The translations under genes and the position numbers were made by a program. The notes below the pieces were generated by a model. It made no database searches, had not been told where the DNA came from, and saw nothing but the letters and a program-made list of their open reading frames with translations. Positions 11,991 through 23,158 of a stretch of 64,000 nt of DNA are shown piece by piece; position 1 is the stretch's first letter; every line of letters begins with the position of its first letter. The DNA lies in assembly GCA_942159475.1 (NCBI GenBank), contig OW804097.1:55572986-55636985 (forward strand), in the 5' to 3' direction. Source of the stretch: Sthenelais limicola. Its lineage: Eukaryota > Annelida > Polychaeta > Phyllodocida > Sigalionidae.

Positions 11991-12202
11991 TTAGGTGTGT
12001 GGGAAGGTCTGTGTGTATGTAGGAAGGTGAAGAGGTGTGTATGTGTGTGTGCCACACGCGCACTGCATGGCCTGGGGTCCATGTTCACCCATACAATGGG
12101 GCATATATGTACACATACACAGACTTAGGGCCTTTTGGTGCCAACCCACCCGATCCTTTGTACTTGAGTCTGATCACTAAAACATGTACCAATTTACTTA
12201 AT

Positions 12203-12226
12203 TTCTTCTTCTTCTTCTTCTTCTTC
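12203..12226. repeat. (TTC)8 microsatellite
   Basis: Eight perfect TTC units. Confidence 0.95.
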
Positions 12227-14462
12227 AACTTTTGTTCCTTTTTTGAGTGGAGTGGATTTCTTTTGGTAATAGCTTGAGAGCTCAGCTTTGTCTCATTAAT
12301 GATGACTTAATTTGATATTTGTAATTCTAAACTTTGTATAAAAGTGTAGAAATAGCCTTTAATATTGAGGAACATGTTTATTTCAAATATATTTTGTGTT
12401 GGATATCAAACTATCACATTATTTAGGATAGAAAGTTAAAGAGATCCTAATAAACAGGAACTATTTTTTTATGTTATGGATAAAGAGAAACAACTGTCAT
12501 ACAAAAAGACTGAGTGTATTCTAAGTGTATCATATCTATAATAAACATTTACAAGAAAAGAATATACTCACCAATGACATTTCTTGCAATTATTTGGGAT
12601 GAGAACTCCAGATGTACTCGTCCCAGTGGCCCTTCCCATATCCCTACTTCACGCTAGGATTATTCTTAAATCACTGCTCGGTTCCCAGCACCTTCCCAGA
12701 CAGCAAAAAATGGCCAGGAAATGAGACAAAGCCACAATTATTGACAGAGACTAAGCATGTTCAGACAACGATATAGATAAAGATATTCTTGTCCAGAAAT
12801 TCGGTGTTATTCTTGTAGATATCTGATGGTTGGCAATATATTCCCTGTTTTATATAAACACAAATTAATTTGTGAACGATACAGTGGTGCCTAAGCTTGG
12901 CAATATCGCACTGTTTAGGCCTATAGATAACTCTTAATGAGTAGTTCCTGGTGTCAAGCACTTATAGGTGATAAATGTCAGAGTAGCTGACTGGCTGGAT
13001 GGACAAAGAATTACTTAATGACACGAATTCATCATTTAGGATATATTTCAACGTTAACGTTAAAACATAACACACATATAGCTATATTCGTAGATGTATT
13101 TCGTTACTCCTATTTTTATGCATCTAACCACACAAATAGTCGTGTGGGGTATATTCTCTTTTGTTAGTATCAATTTAGATGGAAAAGGTATAGGCCTACT
13201 GAGATATGTGGCAAAGAGAAGCAACGTTATGTATGCCATGATTCATATTCGCCTTGGATTTCTGCAGATTCTATACATTTGATATCACATGACTTCATCC
13301 ATTCTGACCTACCTTTTAGTCCCCATTCTAATTCACTACACTTTGAAAAGGGCTTCAAATGTGTAAAAAGACACGTCGATAAATCTGGGAGTAAATCCAT
13401 CCCGACTTCATACATTCAATGTAAAACCCATAATTATTTGGTGTCACAAAGGACTTCTATAAATGTTCTATACACAGCAAGGTTCTCCCATTAATTCTCA
13501 TGGTTTGGTTATGTCTTGAAGGGCTTGTGTTAGGATAAAAGATATTTTTGTGTATGGAGTGTATCGCTTTTAAGGAAAGTGTCATATTTCACTTGCACCT
13601 CACAGGTGTCGCCAGCTACTTAGATATTCCTTTTTTCTTGGTGGGAGGCGGGGTGTATTTTTTCTAACATCATTAGTCTAAACGCTGATTTAATTGATTT
13701 GATTTGATACCGTTCATTGTGCGTAGTGTGAGTGTCAGGTCTATGTGTTAAAGAATTACGTAACATTACGTACCGTAATACCATGTACTGATTATTAGTC
13801 CTATTATAATTTTTATTAAATATAATATATCTGAGGAATACGGCTTTCATTTTGGAGTTAGTAGCCCAATATCCATATAGTTATATATAATGGTAGCTTA
13901 TTACCTCAATTTGGTAATAGCCTACGTTTTATTGCCTTTTAACAGGCGCGGCGGAACCGGGGGGCAAGGGGGGCACTTGCCCCCCAATAATTATATTGGG
14001 GGGGGGGCCTGGCCCCCCCCCAATAATTATGTTACAATGTGAAAATTTTATTTGCCAAAAAAACTCAGACACTTGTGCAAGTATTACAGTGGTAAGACTA
14101 ATCATAGATAATAAGTCCAGAAAGTTTAAAGATCTTTCATGTAAGAACTAAGAGGATCAGTAGAGAATTATTGTTCAGGATGACTCGGGCTAAACTTCAT
14201 TTTTGTGTAGCAATCTTCTTTCTCATTGCCCCCCCCCCCCTCTCGCCCTCCCTCTCCCTCTCGCCCTCCTCCCTTCCCCATGATATATCTTTCTCTCCTC
14301 TCATTGTCTATTTACATCTCTCTCACTCTTCCTCTCAGCATTTGCAAAAGATTCTTGTCTAAAATTGTATGCTCACCCCTCCCCTTTAAAGTCTTGTGCG
14401 AGATTTCTTGGTTCCCCCTTGAAAGTTTGTGCAAAATTACATGACCTGAAATTCGAATTTTG

Positions 14463-14510
14463 GATATCTGAAATTGAATTTCAGATATCTGATATTGAAT
14501 TTCAGATATC
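14463..14510. repeat. GATATC-bounded palindrome plus a direct copy
   Basis: GATATCTGAAATT (14463-14475) and its inverse (14477-14489) form a hairpin with a one-base centre. The inverse arm is then repeated at about 14491-14510. Confidence 0.85.
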
Positions 14511-14631
14511 TAAAAATCAATTTTGGATGTTTATAAAAGATGTCAGGGGCGGATCCAGGATTTCATGAAGTGGGGGGCGGGGTTCAGGTCTTAGAAAAGG
14601 GTATGCCGAAAGTGCAAAACCCTCTGAGGAA

Positions 14632-14703
14632 GGTCCAGGAGGGTTCTCCTCCCGGGGTCCAGGAGGGTTCTCCTCCCGGGGTCCAGGAGGGTTCTCCTCC
14701 CCC
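14632..14703. repeat. Three tandem 24-bp copies inside the inverted-end element
   Basis: The unit GGTCCAGGAGGGTTCTCCTC plus four bases is repeated at 14632, 14656 and 14680. Each unit is partly self-complementary (GGAGGG...CTCCTCC), so the array can fold. Both strands stay open through it simply because the unit length is divisible by three. Confidence 0.95.
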
Positions 14704-16543
14704 AAAAATACTCCTTAAATACTCCTCCTGCAAATGAAGTCATATGATATATTCATCAAGGGTTATTTTTAGGGTTTGTATAATGTTCTAAAACTCATTG
14801 AAGGTCAATTTTGATTAACAAAAAGAATAGGAAAGAGAATCTTTTTAATTTGACGTTGTGATGTGCTATAAGGAAATGAGTCACAAGCCGCAAAACATGG
14901 ATTGTGAGATATCATATTTGAAAAGATGAGATCAAGCAGATTACAATGATGGTAAACATTTGGACATATATTTTAATATTTTAAGTTGGAGATTTTTTAT
15001 TATTTTGGGAAAAAAGTTGGCAATATTCTTGGGTTTGCGACTTGCGACTCATTTACCTGAAACACATCACATTTGGTCCAATAAATAGTGGGGTATCTGA
15101 CAATTTTTCAGAAGTTTTCAAAAATATGGATCTCAGTATATGTATTTTAATTTGATTTTCCAAGGCCTTAGAAGGCATATCTGAAGTTTCATGTTTAAAC
15201 TATAGACCTGGCCGATGCTGTAGATAGATTATGTAAAACATCATTACAATACAGGAACTAAAAGGTATATCAATCATTATTTCCAACTTGATAATTAATC
15301 ATTATTTCCAAGTTTAATAATTGTCATAAAAAAATTATGAGGAATAATCAATGGTTTTGCCACGATTTCAGGATAACCATTTGATAAAGAAGAAATGTTT
15401 CTCTGTAAAATCAAGACATAGGATGAAATGCAATTGGACATAATTTAAGTTGATATGAAAAAATAACACGGAAGAAATGAAAGATAGCAGGTTGTAGATA
15501 CTATATTTGAAGAGTGTTTCATAATAGGGTGGGAAGAAAGGCAATTTCGGGTGGGAAAACCAACCACTTCCCACAGGTTACCACCCATACACTCATGTTC
15601 TTTTTGAATAATTGAATCCATTGAATATTAACAATAATAATATAACTCACACAAACTATCCAGTATTTCGAAGCCAACTTCCATGCTGTATTACTTATTC
15701 TGGTTTAACATGTTGTATCAAATTAGGCTTTGTTGTATGAAAAACGCCCCATATAATTATAAAACTTAACGATTTTTCACCATTTACCACTCATTAATTC
15801 ATCACCAAATTCATATATCCTACATCTTAGAGTTCTAAGATAATTATTTCTTTTTAAACGTTTGCAAAGGCACAATTGAAGATGAAAGATGGTAGTCACT
15901 AGATTTGATTTATACTATTCTTTTCTTGTATCTAAAAGCACCTCACCAAAATATATGAAAGAAAACAACTCATGAAACTAAAAAAAACAACATTTTAGAT
16001 CCCAATGAGCATAGATGTAACATCCAAAAAATGCCTAAAATGTGTCCAAGTGTAAGGGAAAACCTCTGGCTTCTGGGGCCCTAGGCGGGCCCCATACCCC
16101 ACGCCGTATGGGCTGGAATAAGCTGGGTTATAGTATACCACATTAAATTTAAAGAATTATTCAGTAGTATGCACGTATAGGCATATTAAGTCCCGTTTCC
16201 TGATAAAAGTATTGGGTTGGTGTGAAATATTTCGGTTCTATTATAGTCTTGGAGGGTAATGCAAATTCAGCCTCTATGCCCCCCCCCCCCCCCGCCCTCC
16301 CCACCCAAAAAAAGTTTGCCCCCCCCCCCAATATTTTATTGGTTCCGCCGCGCCTGTTTAACAATGTATTGCTTTTGTGTGCTGTAAACAAACAAAAATG
16401 AAAAGCAATATCTTGTACATTGGGAATATCTCGTCTTGCTCTTTGAAGGTCTACTGGAATTCCGAAAAATATGCATGCTCAAATCAAGAGAAGGTCTTTA
16501 AGAAGGCTTACCCAAAACAAATGATAAGCCCCTACAAAAAAAG

Positions 16544-16615
16544 TGCGTCGGCCGGGAATCGAACCCGGATCGACTGCTTGGAAGGCAACCATGCTGACCG
16601 TTACACCACCGACGC
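16544..16615 (-). tRNA. tRNA-Gly (anticodon TCC)
   Basis: The 72-nt minus-strand gene has a complete cloverleaf: acceptor GCGTCGG paired with CCGACGC, anticodon loop CTTCCAA, T-arm CCGGGTTCGATTCCCGG, and no intron. The internal B box (GGTTCGATTCC) is intact, and a T7 run just after the 3' end can stop RNA polymerase III. It is identical to the plus-strand copy at 39318. Confidence 0.97.
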
Positions 16616-16651
16616 CCTGTAGAGGTAGGGGAGAAAGCTGTTGTCGACATT

Positions 16652-16688
16652 TTTGATCTCAGACCTCTTTAAGAGGTCTGAGATCAAA
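16652..16688. repeat. 37-bp palindrome upstream of tRNA-Gly
   Basis: Two 18-bp arms (TTTGATCTCAGACCTCTT and its exact inverse) flank a single central T. It lies 36 bp upstream of the minus-strand tRNA 5' end. Confidence 0.95.
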
Positions 16689-17912
16689 TGAGTCACTACT
16701 AAATACGCCAATCATTCTTCATCTGATAACATTTGTAGCTGTATGTAAGGTGTTAGAGCTTAGATATGACATCAGGGGAGCATGCCATATCTAACTCACT
16801 GATCAGTGATACATTTCGCACTGTTATGCCAACACATCATAGGCTTATGTAATCCCAGGCGCGCGGCTATCCCTCCCTCCCTCCCGCCGCTTTCTCTCTC
16901 TCTCTCCCACCCTCCCACCCTCCCTCCAACGATCCTATAGCTACACAAAGATATACAACTCCCTGGCCTACTGTGTGACGTTCCGCACACAGCGCCCCCT
17001 AGAGGAGTCCGTGGCACGGTGCCGTGGCCTACCCATAGGCCTGGCCTACAGTAGGCCAGTTTCTGTAGCACCCTATCCCTTATTAAGGCTTATTTCTCGC
17101 TTGATTACATTCAAAACTAAGCTATTCCAAGAATAGTACCCTCCCATTCTAATAAAGCTTCATTGGGATTGGGATACCATCTAGAAATATAGATACACAT
17201 TTCAGAAGTTGGGTACCTCTGATCGAGTAGGTGATAATGCGGGCCGGCTCCACAAAATCACAACAAAGTTACTTGCTGAACGAATGTGCTTCATCTTAAT
17301 TTCTGACTCATGAAAATGTTGACATAACTAACATAACAGGATATCATGCTCCCCCTGTGTAATTTTCTTATTGGTAGAATCGATTATCTATCAGTAAGTT
17401 ATAGTGATAATTATCACTCCATTGAAGTAAACCTGGTTATGTTAAGATCGGTGGGGGTTACTTGGTAGAGACACAGAACTAGATACTCTAGTTGTACAAA
17501 TGTACGATTTCTTGTAGTAGAGGGAAAGTAGAGAGAAAGAGAGTGATACTAATTAACGTTATTACATGGCCTTCTGAAATCAAATGCTGCCCGATTGGGA
17601 GAATTAGGGCCTACTCATATCTGTCGTGGGGGGTCCTCCTTCAAATCTGCTATGAATGCACATTAATAATGTCTAACTAAATTCAAATGACCTCACGCTC
17701 TCCACCTGGACAACAAGTTAATAAATTGACATCGGACACAAGTAATTCGGTCTGAGAATCGTTTCCATTGGAAACGCCAGGTATATAAATTAAGTTGACA
17801 CTAATTGTAAAGTTAAATAGATAAACCAAACTTAACTTGATAATTTCTTAACTTAGTACTTGTTATTACACCTTTATGTGTGTACATTGGGAATACTCCA
17901 TATTAGGGGTAT
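16689..17912. other. Intergenic stretch, no gene seen
   Basis: It contains a C/T-rich block (about 16866-16925) and AT-rich sequence up to the retroelement. No exon or RNA gene is supportable on either strand. Confidence 0.5.
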
Positions 17913-17916
17913 ATAT
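17913..17916. repeat. Target-site duplication ATAT (left)
   Basis: ATAT sits directly outside the 3' LTR and matches ATAT at 35750-35753. The sequence is short and AT-rich, but its position is exact. Confidence 0.7.
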
Positions 17917-18163
17917 TGATATAATACTGTGTGTCCCCAGTATTAATGCTACAATAAAGGTAATAGTCAATAGACTATCCTACAGTTTAAATTTTGAATA
18001 GATTCGGTGAGAGAGAAGAAGTGCAGACACGGCGACTGTAATATTATAAGTGAGTAGAGACGAGCCCTCTCAGTGTATTTATTCCAAGGTTCTAGTGCTG
18101 CCCGCGTGGACGCAGCCACGCCCCAGGCCTCCCGAGCCTTCCCAGAAACCCACTACTGTAACA
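17917..18163 (-). repeat. 3' long terminal repeat
   Basis: This 247-bp repeat is identical base for base with 35503-35749. It begins and ends TG...CA on the plus strand. On the minus strand it holds AATAAATA (18083-18076), which could serve as a TATA-like and/or polyadenylation element, followed by a pyrimidine-rich CTCACTT that could be an initiator. Confidence 0.97.
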
Positions 18164-18168
18164 TAATG

Positions 18169-18183
18169 CCCCCCTCCCCCCTT
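18169..18183 (-). other. Polypurine tract
   Basis: The minus strand reads AAGGGGGGAGGGGGG, five bases before the 3' LTR. This is the expected primer for plus-strand DNA synthesis and confirms the minus orientation of the element. Confidence 0.9.
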
Positions 18184-18781
18184 AGAATGCTACTGCCTTA
18201 ATTTAGATACTAAAAATAAAAAGTAGCATTCCCGAAGGTCGGATACAGTGGGTACACGAGATTCGACCCCCGGAAAATTTTAAATATTAATAATCAACAT
18301 TTTCCAAAAGTCTTCAACCCCCCTCTACAATAAAAAGGTCCACACAATGTGTCCCAACCCTGATTTTTGTTATACATCAAGATAAATCAGAGTTAATTTT
18401 GATCATTTCCCTAAAACTTAAAATGCTTGTCAAATTTTGTATTTTTCCCTAGACCACTACAGAGAATAAAAAATGATACAAATAAACATTGTGTGACTTC
18501 CTTATGTCTAATCAAAATCAACACCAGTCATCATCCAGACATAAGGATGTAGTATATACAAATCTGCTCAAACCGTTCATTTGTTGAACAGATAAACCTT
18601 AGAAAACCAATACTCTAGTCAAAATTTATTTAACTTTTAGTAAAACTTCTCTAAAATTTGTTACCATATCAGTACAGATATGGCCTGAACGAAGACAAGA
18701 ATTTAATATGGAGTTTCTTACCCTACTCGACTATCTATAAGACAACTTAATTCACCAAGTACAAACAAACCTGGAATAACC

Positions 18782-18995
18782 TTACTCAGCTTCCTGTTTA
18801 AAATTTACACAAATCCGTCCTGTACCGGACCGATTTTTACAAAATCCGTCCCGCCAACGGGCGTTCCTATCACAAATGCTACTACACGTAGCAGGAACTG
18901 GACGAGACACCGCGGTAACTATACTGTCCCACGATGTCCATCTGCCGAGAAATTTCAGTTGACATAAGAAATTATTATAAGAAATCGCAGAACAA
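18782..18995 (-). CDS. Candidate Cys-rich terminal exon in the 3' region (unrecognised)
   Basis: The frame follows a strong acceptor (TTTTTTTGCTCTAG) and runs 71 codons to a stop at 18784-18782, phase 2 in. It contains seven cysteines, including a C-S-S-I-C pair, and Trp-rich spacing (GRWTSWDS). The composition is unlike neighbouring AT-rich noise and looks like a small secreted or lumenal domain. I do not recognise the family and found no convincing 5' partner exon ending in phase 2. It could be an accessory protein of the element, an exon captured from a host gene, or chance. Confidence 0.3.
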
Positions 18996-20218
18996 CTAGA
19001 GCAAAAAAATCCCGCAACATGCCAATCTATAACCAATAGACCCAGGAAACCTCACCAGAGTAACTTAAATTTAACAATTTCAAGCAATAATCACCAGAAA
19101 AACCCAACTACGACATAAGTGATGCCGTCCGCCATTTTGAAAATATATCTTCAACGACGTATGAGTATACTCTCATATCGTTACATACGGACCTGTTTCT
19201 ATAATAATTACTCTTAAATATGACATCCGAAGAATGCTTTTTCCAATAAAACATTATAATTTTAGAAGGAAATCATTCACTTAAACCGACATTTCCATCG
19301 CTGGATCGTTGGCAACTATTACGCAGTTCATAAAAACACGATGTCCATGTTAAACTTCCATAGAGCGCGATTTTGACCACCTTTACTTTTGATTCTTCAA
19401 AACATGACTCAAATTCCATATTTCATTAAAAATAAATCACTGCTTTTCACAGATAACACATCCGTCCGTAACATGACATTTCATTCGAACCCCCGACAAA
19501 CCGAGTTTATCCAGAAATCTTTCATTTTCGTCACCAAAATCTCCGATCATGTGAAAATGTCGTTCCCCATAGGAAATGCATTGGCACGAACAAGGCTGTC
19601 TCTAATTAACTAAATAACTAATTATATTTTTAACCAATACACCTATATGACGTCGCTATCCATATAGATCACATAATCAGTGAAGGAATTTTGAAAATCG
19701 CCAAACTTTCGTCGTTATTCGACGCGGCGATATTTAATTTCGTTGACTCTCGTCAGGTCAGCCATCTTGGAAATGTCCGACGATGCCGCCTCTATGAGCC
19801 TATTTGAGGACAAATTTATGCGGAAATCTAACAAATAACATCTTTTTGAATCGATAGAAGCCTAAATTATACTTATAATACCTCTCAGAGCAGCTTCACT
19901 ACCTTTGAAAATGCCCAACTGGGCCGCAATCGGTAGTTTTCTCTAAGCGAGTCACCGCCTGAAGGAAAACTCGAAGGAATCTTAATGATTATCTCAATCC
20001 TTCTTGATTATGTTAATGTATCTTAATGGCAGGTCACGTGACCCTTCTACGACTTAACTTTAAATCGTTTATAATTCAGAATTTAGACAATTTTCACCAA
20101 GATGGCCACTACTAGACCTTCTTTCTTGTAAAACTCTAAATAATTACCAATTTTGAAGCGATTTTGAGGCTTATTTGGCCGAAAATGGAAATCGCTGGAT
20201 GTAGGCTATTCCTCTGGG

Positions 20219-20250
20219 TATAAAAGGGACCCGCGTCGCGCTGGTCATTC
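20219..20250 (+). promoter_or_regulatory. Antisense core-promoter-like site (TATA + initiator)
   Basis: TATAAAAG starts at 20219 and TCATTC (initiator-type, A at 20247) lies 28 bases downstream. This is canonical spacing for RNA polymerase II, on the strand opposite to gag-pol-env. Upstream there are three matches to the CCATnTT-type core bound by YY1 (19129, 19761, and inverted at 20099). Function is inferred. Confidence 0.4.
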
Positions 20251-20667
20251 AGATCAGACCAGGAGTTCGTGCAAGGAGGAGCTACGCCCGTTCTTCCATT
20301 GACTTTACACATCTCCAGCATTGAGCCTCTACCTCTACAGCCTTGGTCGTTGCCAATTCTTCACATCTTCCATACTTCTGATAGAGAGTCAAACTTGACT
20401 CTCCCCTCAGAGCTCAGGACTTCCCACATTTTCTCGGGACTTCTCAAATCTCATCGGGACTTCTCAAATTCCGAAGAGATTCTACATTTCAACTCTACCT
20501 CGAACAACTATCATGGATCTTGACTACTGATACCGGAACCAGACTTCAAGCTGACGCCTGATTCCACCTATCGACGCCGAATTTCCGTCAAGTTCTCCAG
20601 AATCCACAAGTCATCCAGCAGCGACTACTGTTGCTGCCTTCTCACCTGCTGATCGCCGGATGTGCCA

Positions 20668-20862
20668 ATGGATGTGTTTCAAGCTGTGATTACAGGATCG
20701 TTCTCACTAGGATGTGACCCGAGAACGAATCCTAATTTTGAGATTTTCTTGAAGGGAAAATTTTCAAATTTGTGTATGTGTGCTTGTGTGAAACGGAGTT
20801 CCATGTTAACCTGGAATCAACTTTTAGGAAAGCTCTATGATTACCTAGAGCGGAACATTTAA
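20668..20862 (+). CDS. Small antisense ORF downstream of the promoter-like site
   Basis: This 64-codon frame starts at ATG 20668 (G at +4), some 420 bases downstream of the putative start site. It encodes a Cys-containing polypeptide (MDVFQAVITGSFSLG at the start; CMCAC in the middle). Short ATGs precede it, notably at 20512, which opens a 5-codon frame. A GTAAGT donor at 20996 could end a leader exon. No family was recognised, so this is only a candidate. Confidence 0.2.
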   Translation: MDVFQAVITGSFSLGCDPRTNPNFEIFLKGKFSNLCMCACVKRSSMLTWNQLLGKLYDYLERNI

Positions 20863-21995
20863 AATTTTTGTATCAATGCAAAATATTGGATGTACGAAAG
20901 GGCTACTATCACTCAAAGGATTTTAAAACAGTGAAGCATGGAGACCTGTGGAGATGTATCTTTTTACTAAGTACATCCGGACACAATAGCCGTAAGTAGA
21001 CCACTATGTACGCACCTCCGCTAGCTCTCACTGCATTTCACCATGTTCCAAGAAATTTCGATTTCTGTCCAAAAATAAACTACAAAGTTAGGATTTCTTT
21101 CAGACATGAAAATATCCACGTGTATAAGATTAGTAGACCGGATTTCCGGAAGGAGTGGCAGTAGGGAGGAGGAGAACTCGACAAATACCTAACACACTTG
21201 TATGCATGTATGTCTTAGATTCCCCCGCCGCTACGGCGGCTTACAAAATTCCAATTGCACAAAACATCATGTATTCTATTGTTTAAAATGTACTTTTTGT
21301 AAATCTTGACTCTGCACGACGCAATAACGATCGTACATACCTGAACTGATACTTGGAGATAATTCTCCTACCTTTTTACTCAAGAAAATTAACTTTTGAC
21401 GTCTAAAACCAGTCATATATGGTTACCTTTTCATTCTATCAACTTAGAAAACTTCAAAAACCACGCCCCGGCGTCTAAATGACGTCGTGATAACTTGCGT
21501 TTTTACCTCATCATCACCAAATCTTTGACTTTAAACTTGTGGAATAATTTTCCTGACGCTGAAAACAAGCCAATTTTGTACTTGTGTTCAGTTTTTATTT
21601 AACCTCTCGCTTGTAAGAAATATTCAAGTCGAGGGTTGCTTAAAAATTTTGATATGCTCTACAGCTTAAATTTACCACGAGACTGACGTCCCCCATTTCT
21701 GACCAAAAACTGACCAGAAATAACAAATATAAATTCTAGTGCAATAAAATCTCTAAATTCCCCGTCATGTGGAGGAGAATCTCTGCTCAAATTCTCTACG
21801 AGCTGACTGCAAACTACAGCCGTAATTCCCTGCGGAACATAATCTAAATTTAATAATACCAGAATTGACGTTCTAAAATATCCGCCAGGAAGATAGGGTT
21901 TTATTTCTACCCAACTTTTGACGGAGAAAATTCCGTAGGATCACCATCCTTCATTATAACTTCTGGGTCGGTCGCAACTCTGGCGTACACGCCCA

Positions 21996-22256
21996 TGAAC
22001 AGAAGCCTCCCTGCCTAAATTTTAAGCACGGCCACGCTCGCGTCTACAAGCGACTTTCTGTTCTATTTACTACTAATGCCAAACCTAGACACGTAAAAAC
22101 TTCCTGTCAGACACGCCAATTCTAGCAAGAATAAGTTGCAAAAATTTCTCTTAGGCAGACAGAATTGTTCTGACGCCCGACGGAAGCATCCCTGTTGGAA
22201 AATACCAACACGGCCACGCCTGACGAGATGACTCGCCAGACGACTTTCCGTCCATC
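21996..22256. repeat. Diverged internal duplication in the element's 3' region
   Basis: 21996-22062 and 22181-22256 share a pattern GAAGC.TCCCTG ... CACGGCCACGC ... CGACTTTC.GT with small gaps. The two copies are roughly 120 bp apart. Confidence 0.5.
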
Positions 22257-22525
22257 CCCTTTTTTAAAAGATAAGAATACGGGGGAAAACCACTTAAAAT
22301 AATAATACTCTGAAAACACCTGCTTAAACTTAAACTAATGTCCAGAGTGATGGTACAAAAATACATTGCAAGCACAAGTCCTGAGTCAAAACATCATATA
22401 CAAAGCAATCAAGGTACAATAAGAAACATGTTAAAACCTTTTCTGACGCAGAATACTTAAAATTATAAAAATACTGTCATTTTTCTCCTGACGCACCGAA
22501 CACGCAAAGTCTGTATCCTTTAAAC

Positions 22526-22675
22526 TCAAGTCCGTTTAGTAGGTGCGTCAGGGAACCAATTTTGATAAATAAAAACTGTGAAACTAGTATAAAAAGAAAA
22601 AAACTCACAGAAAAGTCCTCTGATAGAGTTTTTGGCGTTACCACCAATGTTCGTAATATACGCCTTTGAAGCCAT
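22526..22675 (-). CDS. Small ORF with strong Kozak start (49 codons)
   Basis: The start context is ACCATGG, with A at -3 and G at +4. The frame begins MASKAYITNIGGNAKNSIRG, becomes aromatic and hydrophobic in the middle, and ends at 22526. It lies downstream of env on the coding strand. No homology was recognised, and it could be chance or a first exon (a GTGAGT follows codon 22). Confidence 0.2.
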   Translation of the reverse strand: MASKAYITNIGGNAKNSIRGLFCEFFSFYTSFTVFIYQNWFPDAPTKRT

Positions 22676-23037
22676 GGTCTTTCTAGTGTCCGTAGACTCA
22701 TGACTTGCAAAATCTTAATATAATATATATGACAGTATGTACGTCAGAACATAAAAAGAAAAATAGCAATAATCGACCCTGAAGTACATGTTGACTCTTG
22801 TCACCGTCAGGCTGTCGCAACCCCTTTTGCTGAAAAAGAACTACAAGATTAAATGCTACTAACTATTCTTCTAAACTCGATGTGAGTGACGCCACAAAAA
22901 TTTCCACTTTTGCGTCAGGCGCCCCACAGAGGCCAGCTAAAACAAACAAGGGAACAGTAATGCCCTAATAAAAAAAATTATCACCAAAAGGGTTGGTCTA
23001 GGACAGTCGCTGACGGTGTTTCTTGTTGCTTGCAATC

Positions 23038-23158
23038 CTAATCACTCCAACCTTCCTCGTAGCCCTGGTTGTCAAAGGCTGTGGATGCCATTTGCGTCCC
23101 CCAGGACACGTTGACCTTGGCTTTCTTGGCCGTGGCCCCGCCGAAGGCGCTCTCCTCA
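23038..23158 (-). CDS. Env exon 3 (C-terminal tail)
   Basis: A 121-nt terminal exon of 39 full codons with a GC-rich, clearly codon-like composition, ending in TAG. It encodes a small polar tail rich in Gly, Ala and Lys, ending in an acidic Tyr-containing motif (QGYEEGWSD). Confidence 0.65.

Larger units (their letters stand above)
11416..13942. other. Upstream region of left lectin gene, no gene seen
   Basis: This stretch should contain the promoter and 5' UTR of the minus-strand lectin gene, but I cannot place a TATA box or start site. It holds (TGG)6 at 11973-11990 and (TTC)8 at 12203-12226. Other short frames lack supporting splice or domain evidence. Confidence 0.45.
13943..16356. mobile_element. 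2.4-kb element with inverted ends and TTTAA duplication
   Basis: The left end CAGGCGCGGCGGAACC (13943-13958) is the exact inverse of the right end (16341-16356). Both ends are flanked directly by TTTAA (13938-13942 and 16357-16361). Just inside each end lie G/C homopolymer blocks and an AATAtt/ATTGGGG motif in inverted order. No transposase frame is visible, so it is non-autonomous or decayed. The 5-bp duplication does not point to one superfamily with certainty. A second possible transposon end, CAGGGGCGGATCCAGGATT at 14543, suggests a composite or nested structure. Confidence 0.75.
18184..23037 (-). other. Long 3' region of the retroelement without a clear gene
   Basis: About 4.9 kb between the env stop and the polypurine tract. 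I see a Cys-rich candidate exon (18995-18782), a minus-strand 49-codon ORF with a strong Kozak start (22675), a diverged internal duplication (21996-22062 and 22181-22256), a perfect small hairpin CCGCCG-CTA-CGGCGG (21224-21238), and on the opposite strand a TATA/Inr-like site (20219) with a small ORF. Whether these are accessory genes or untranslated sequence cannot be settled by eye. Confidence 0.6.

Noticed and set aside
14517..14737. ORFs with a repeated VQEGSPPG or PPGPREEN pattern
   Set aside because: They come from the 24-bp tandem array inside the inverted-end element; no start or context.
22527..22675. A 33-nt intron joining two small frames at 22610
   Set aside because: Too short for a spliceosomal intron. 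The continuous 49-codon frame was kept as a weak candidate instead.
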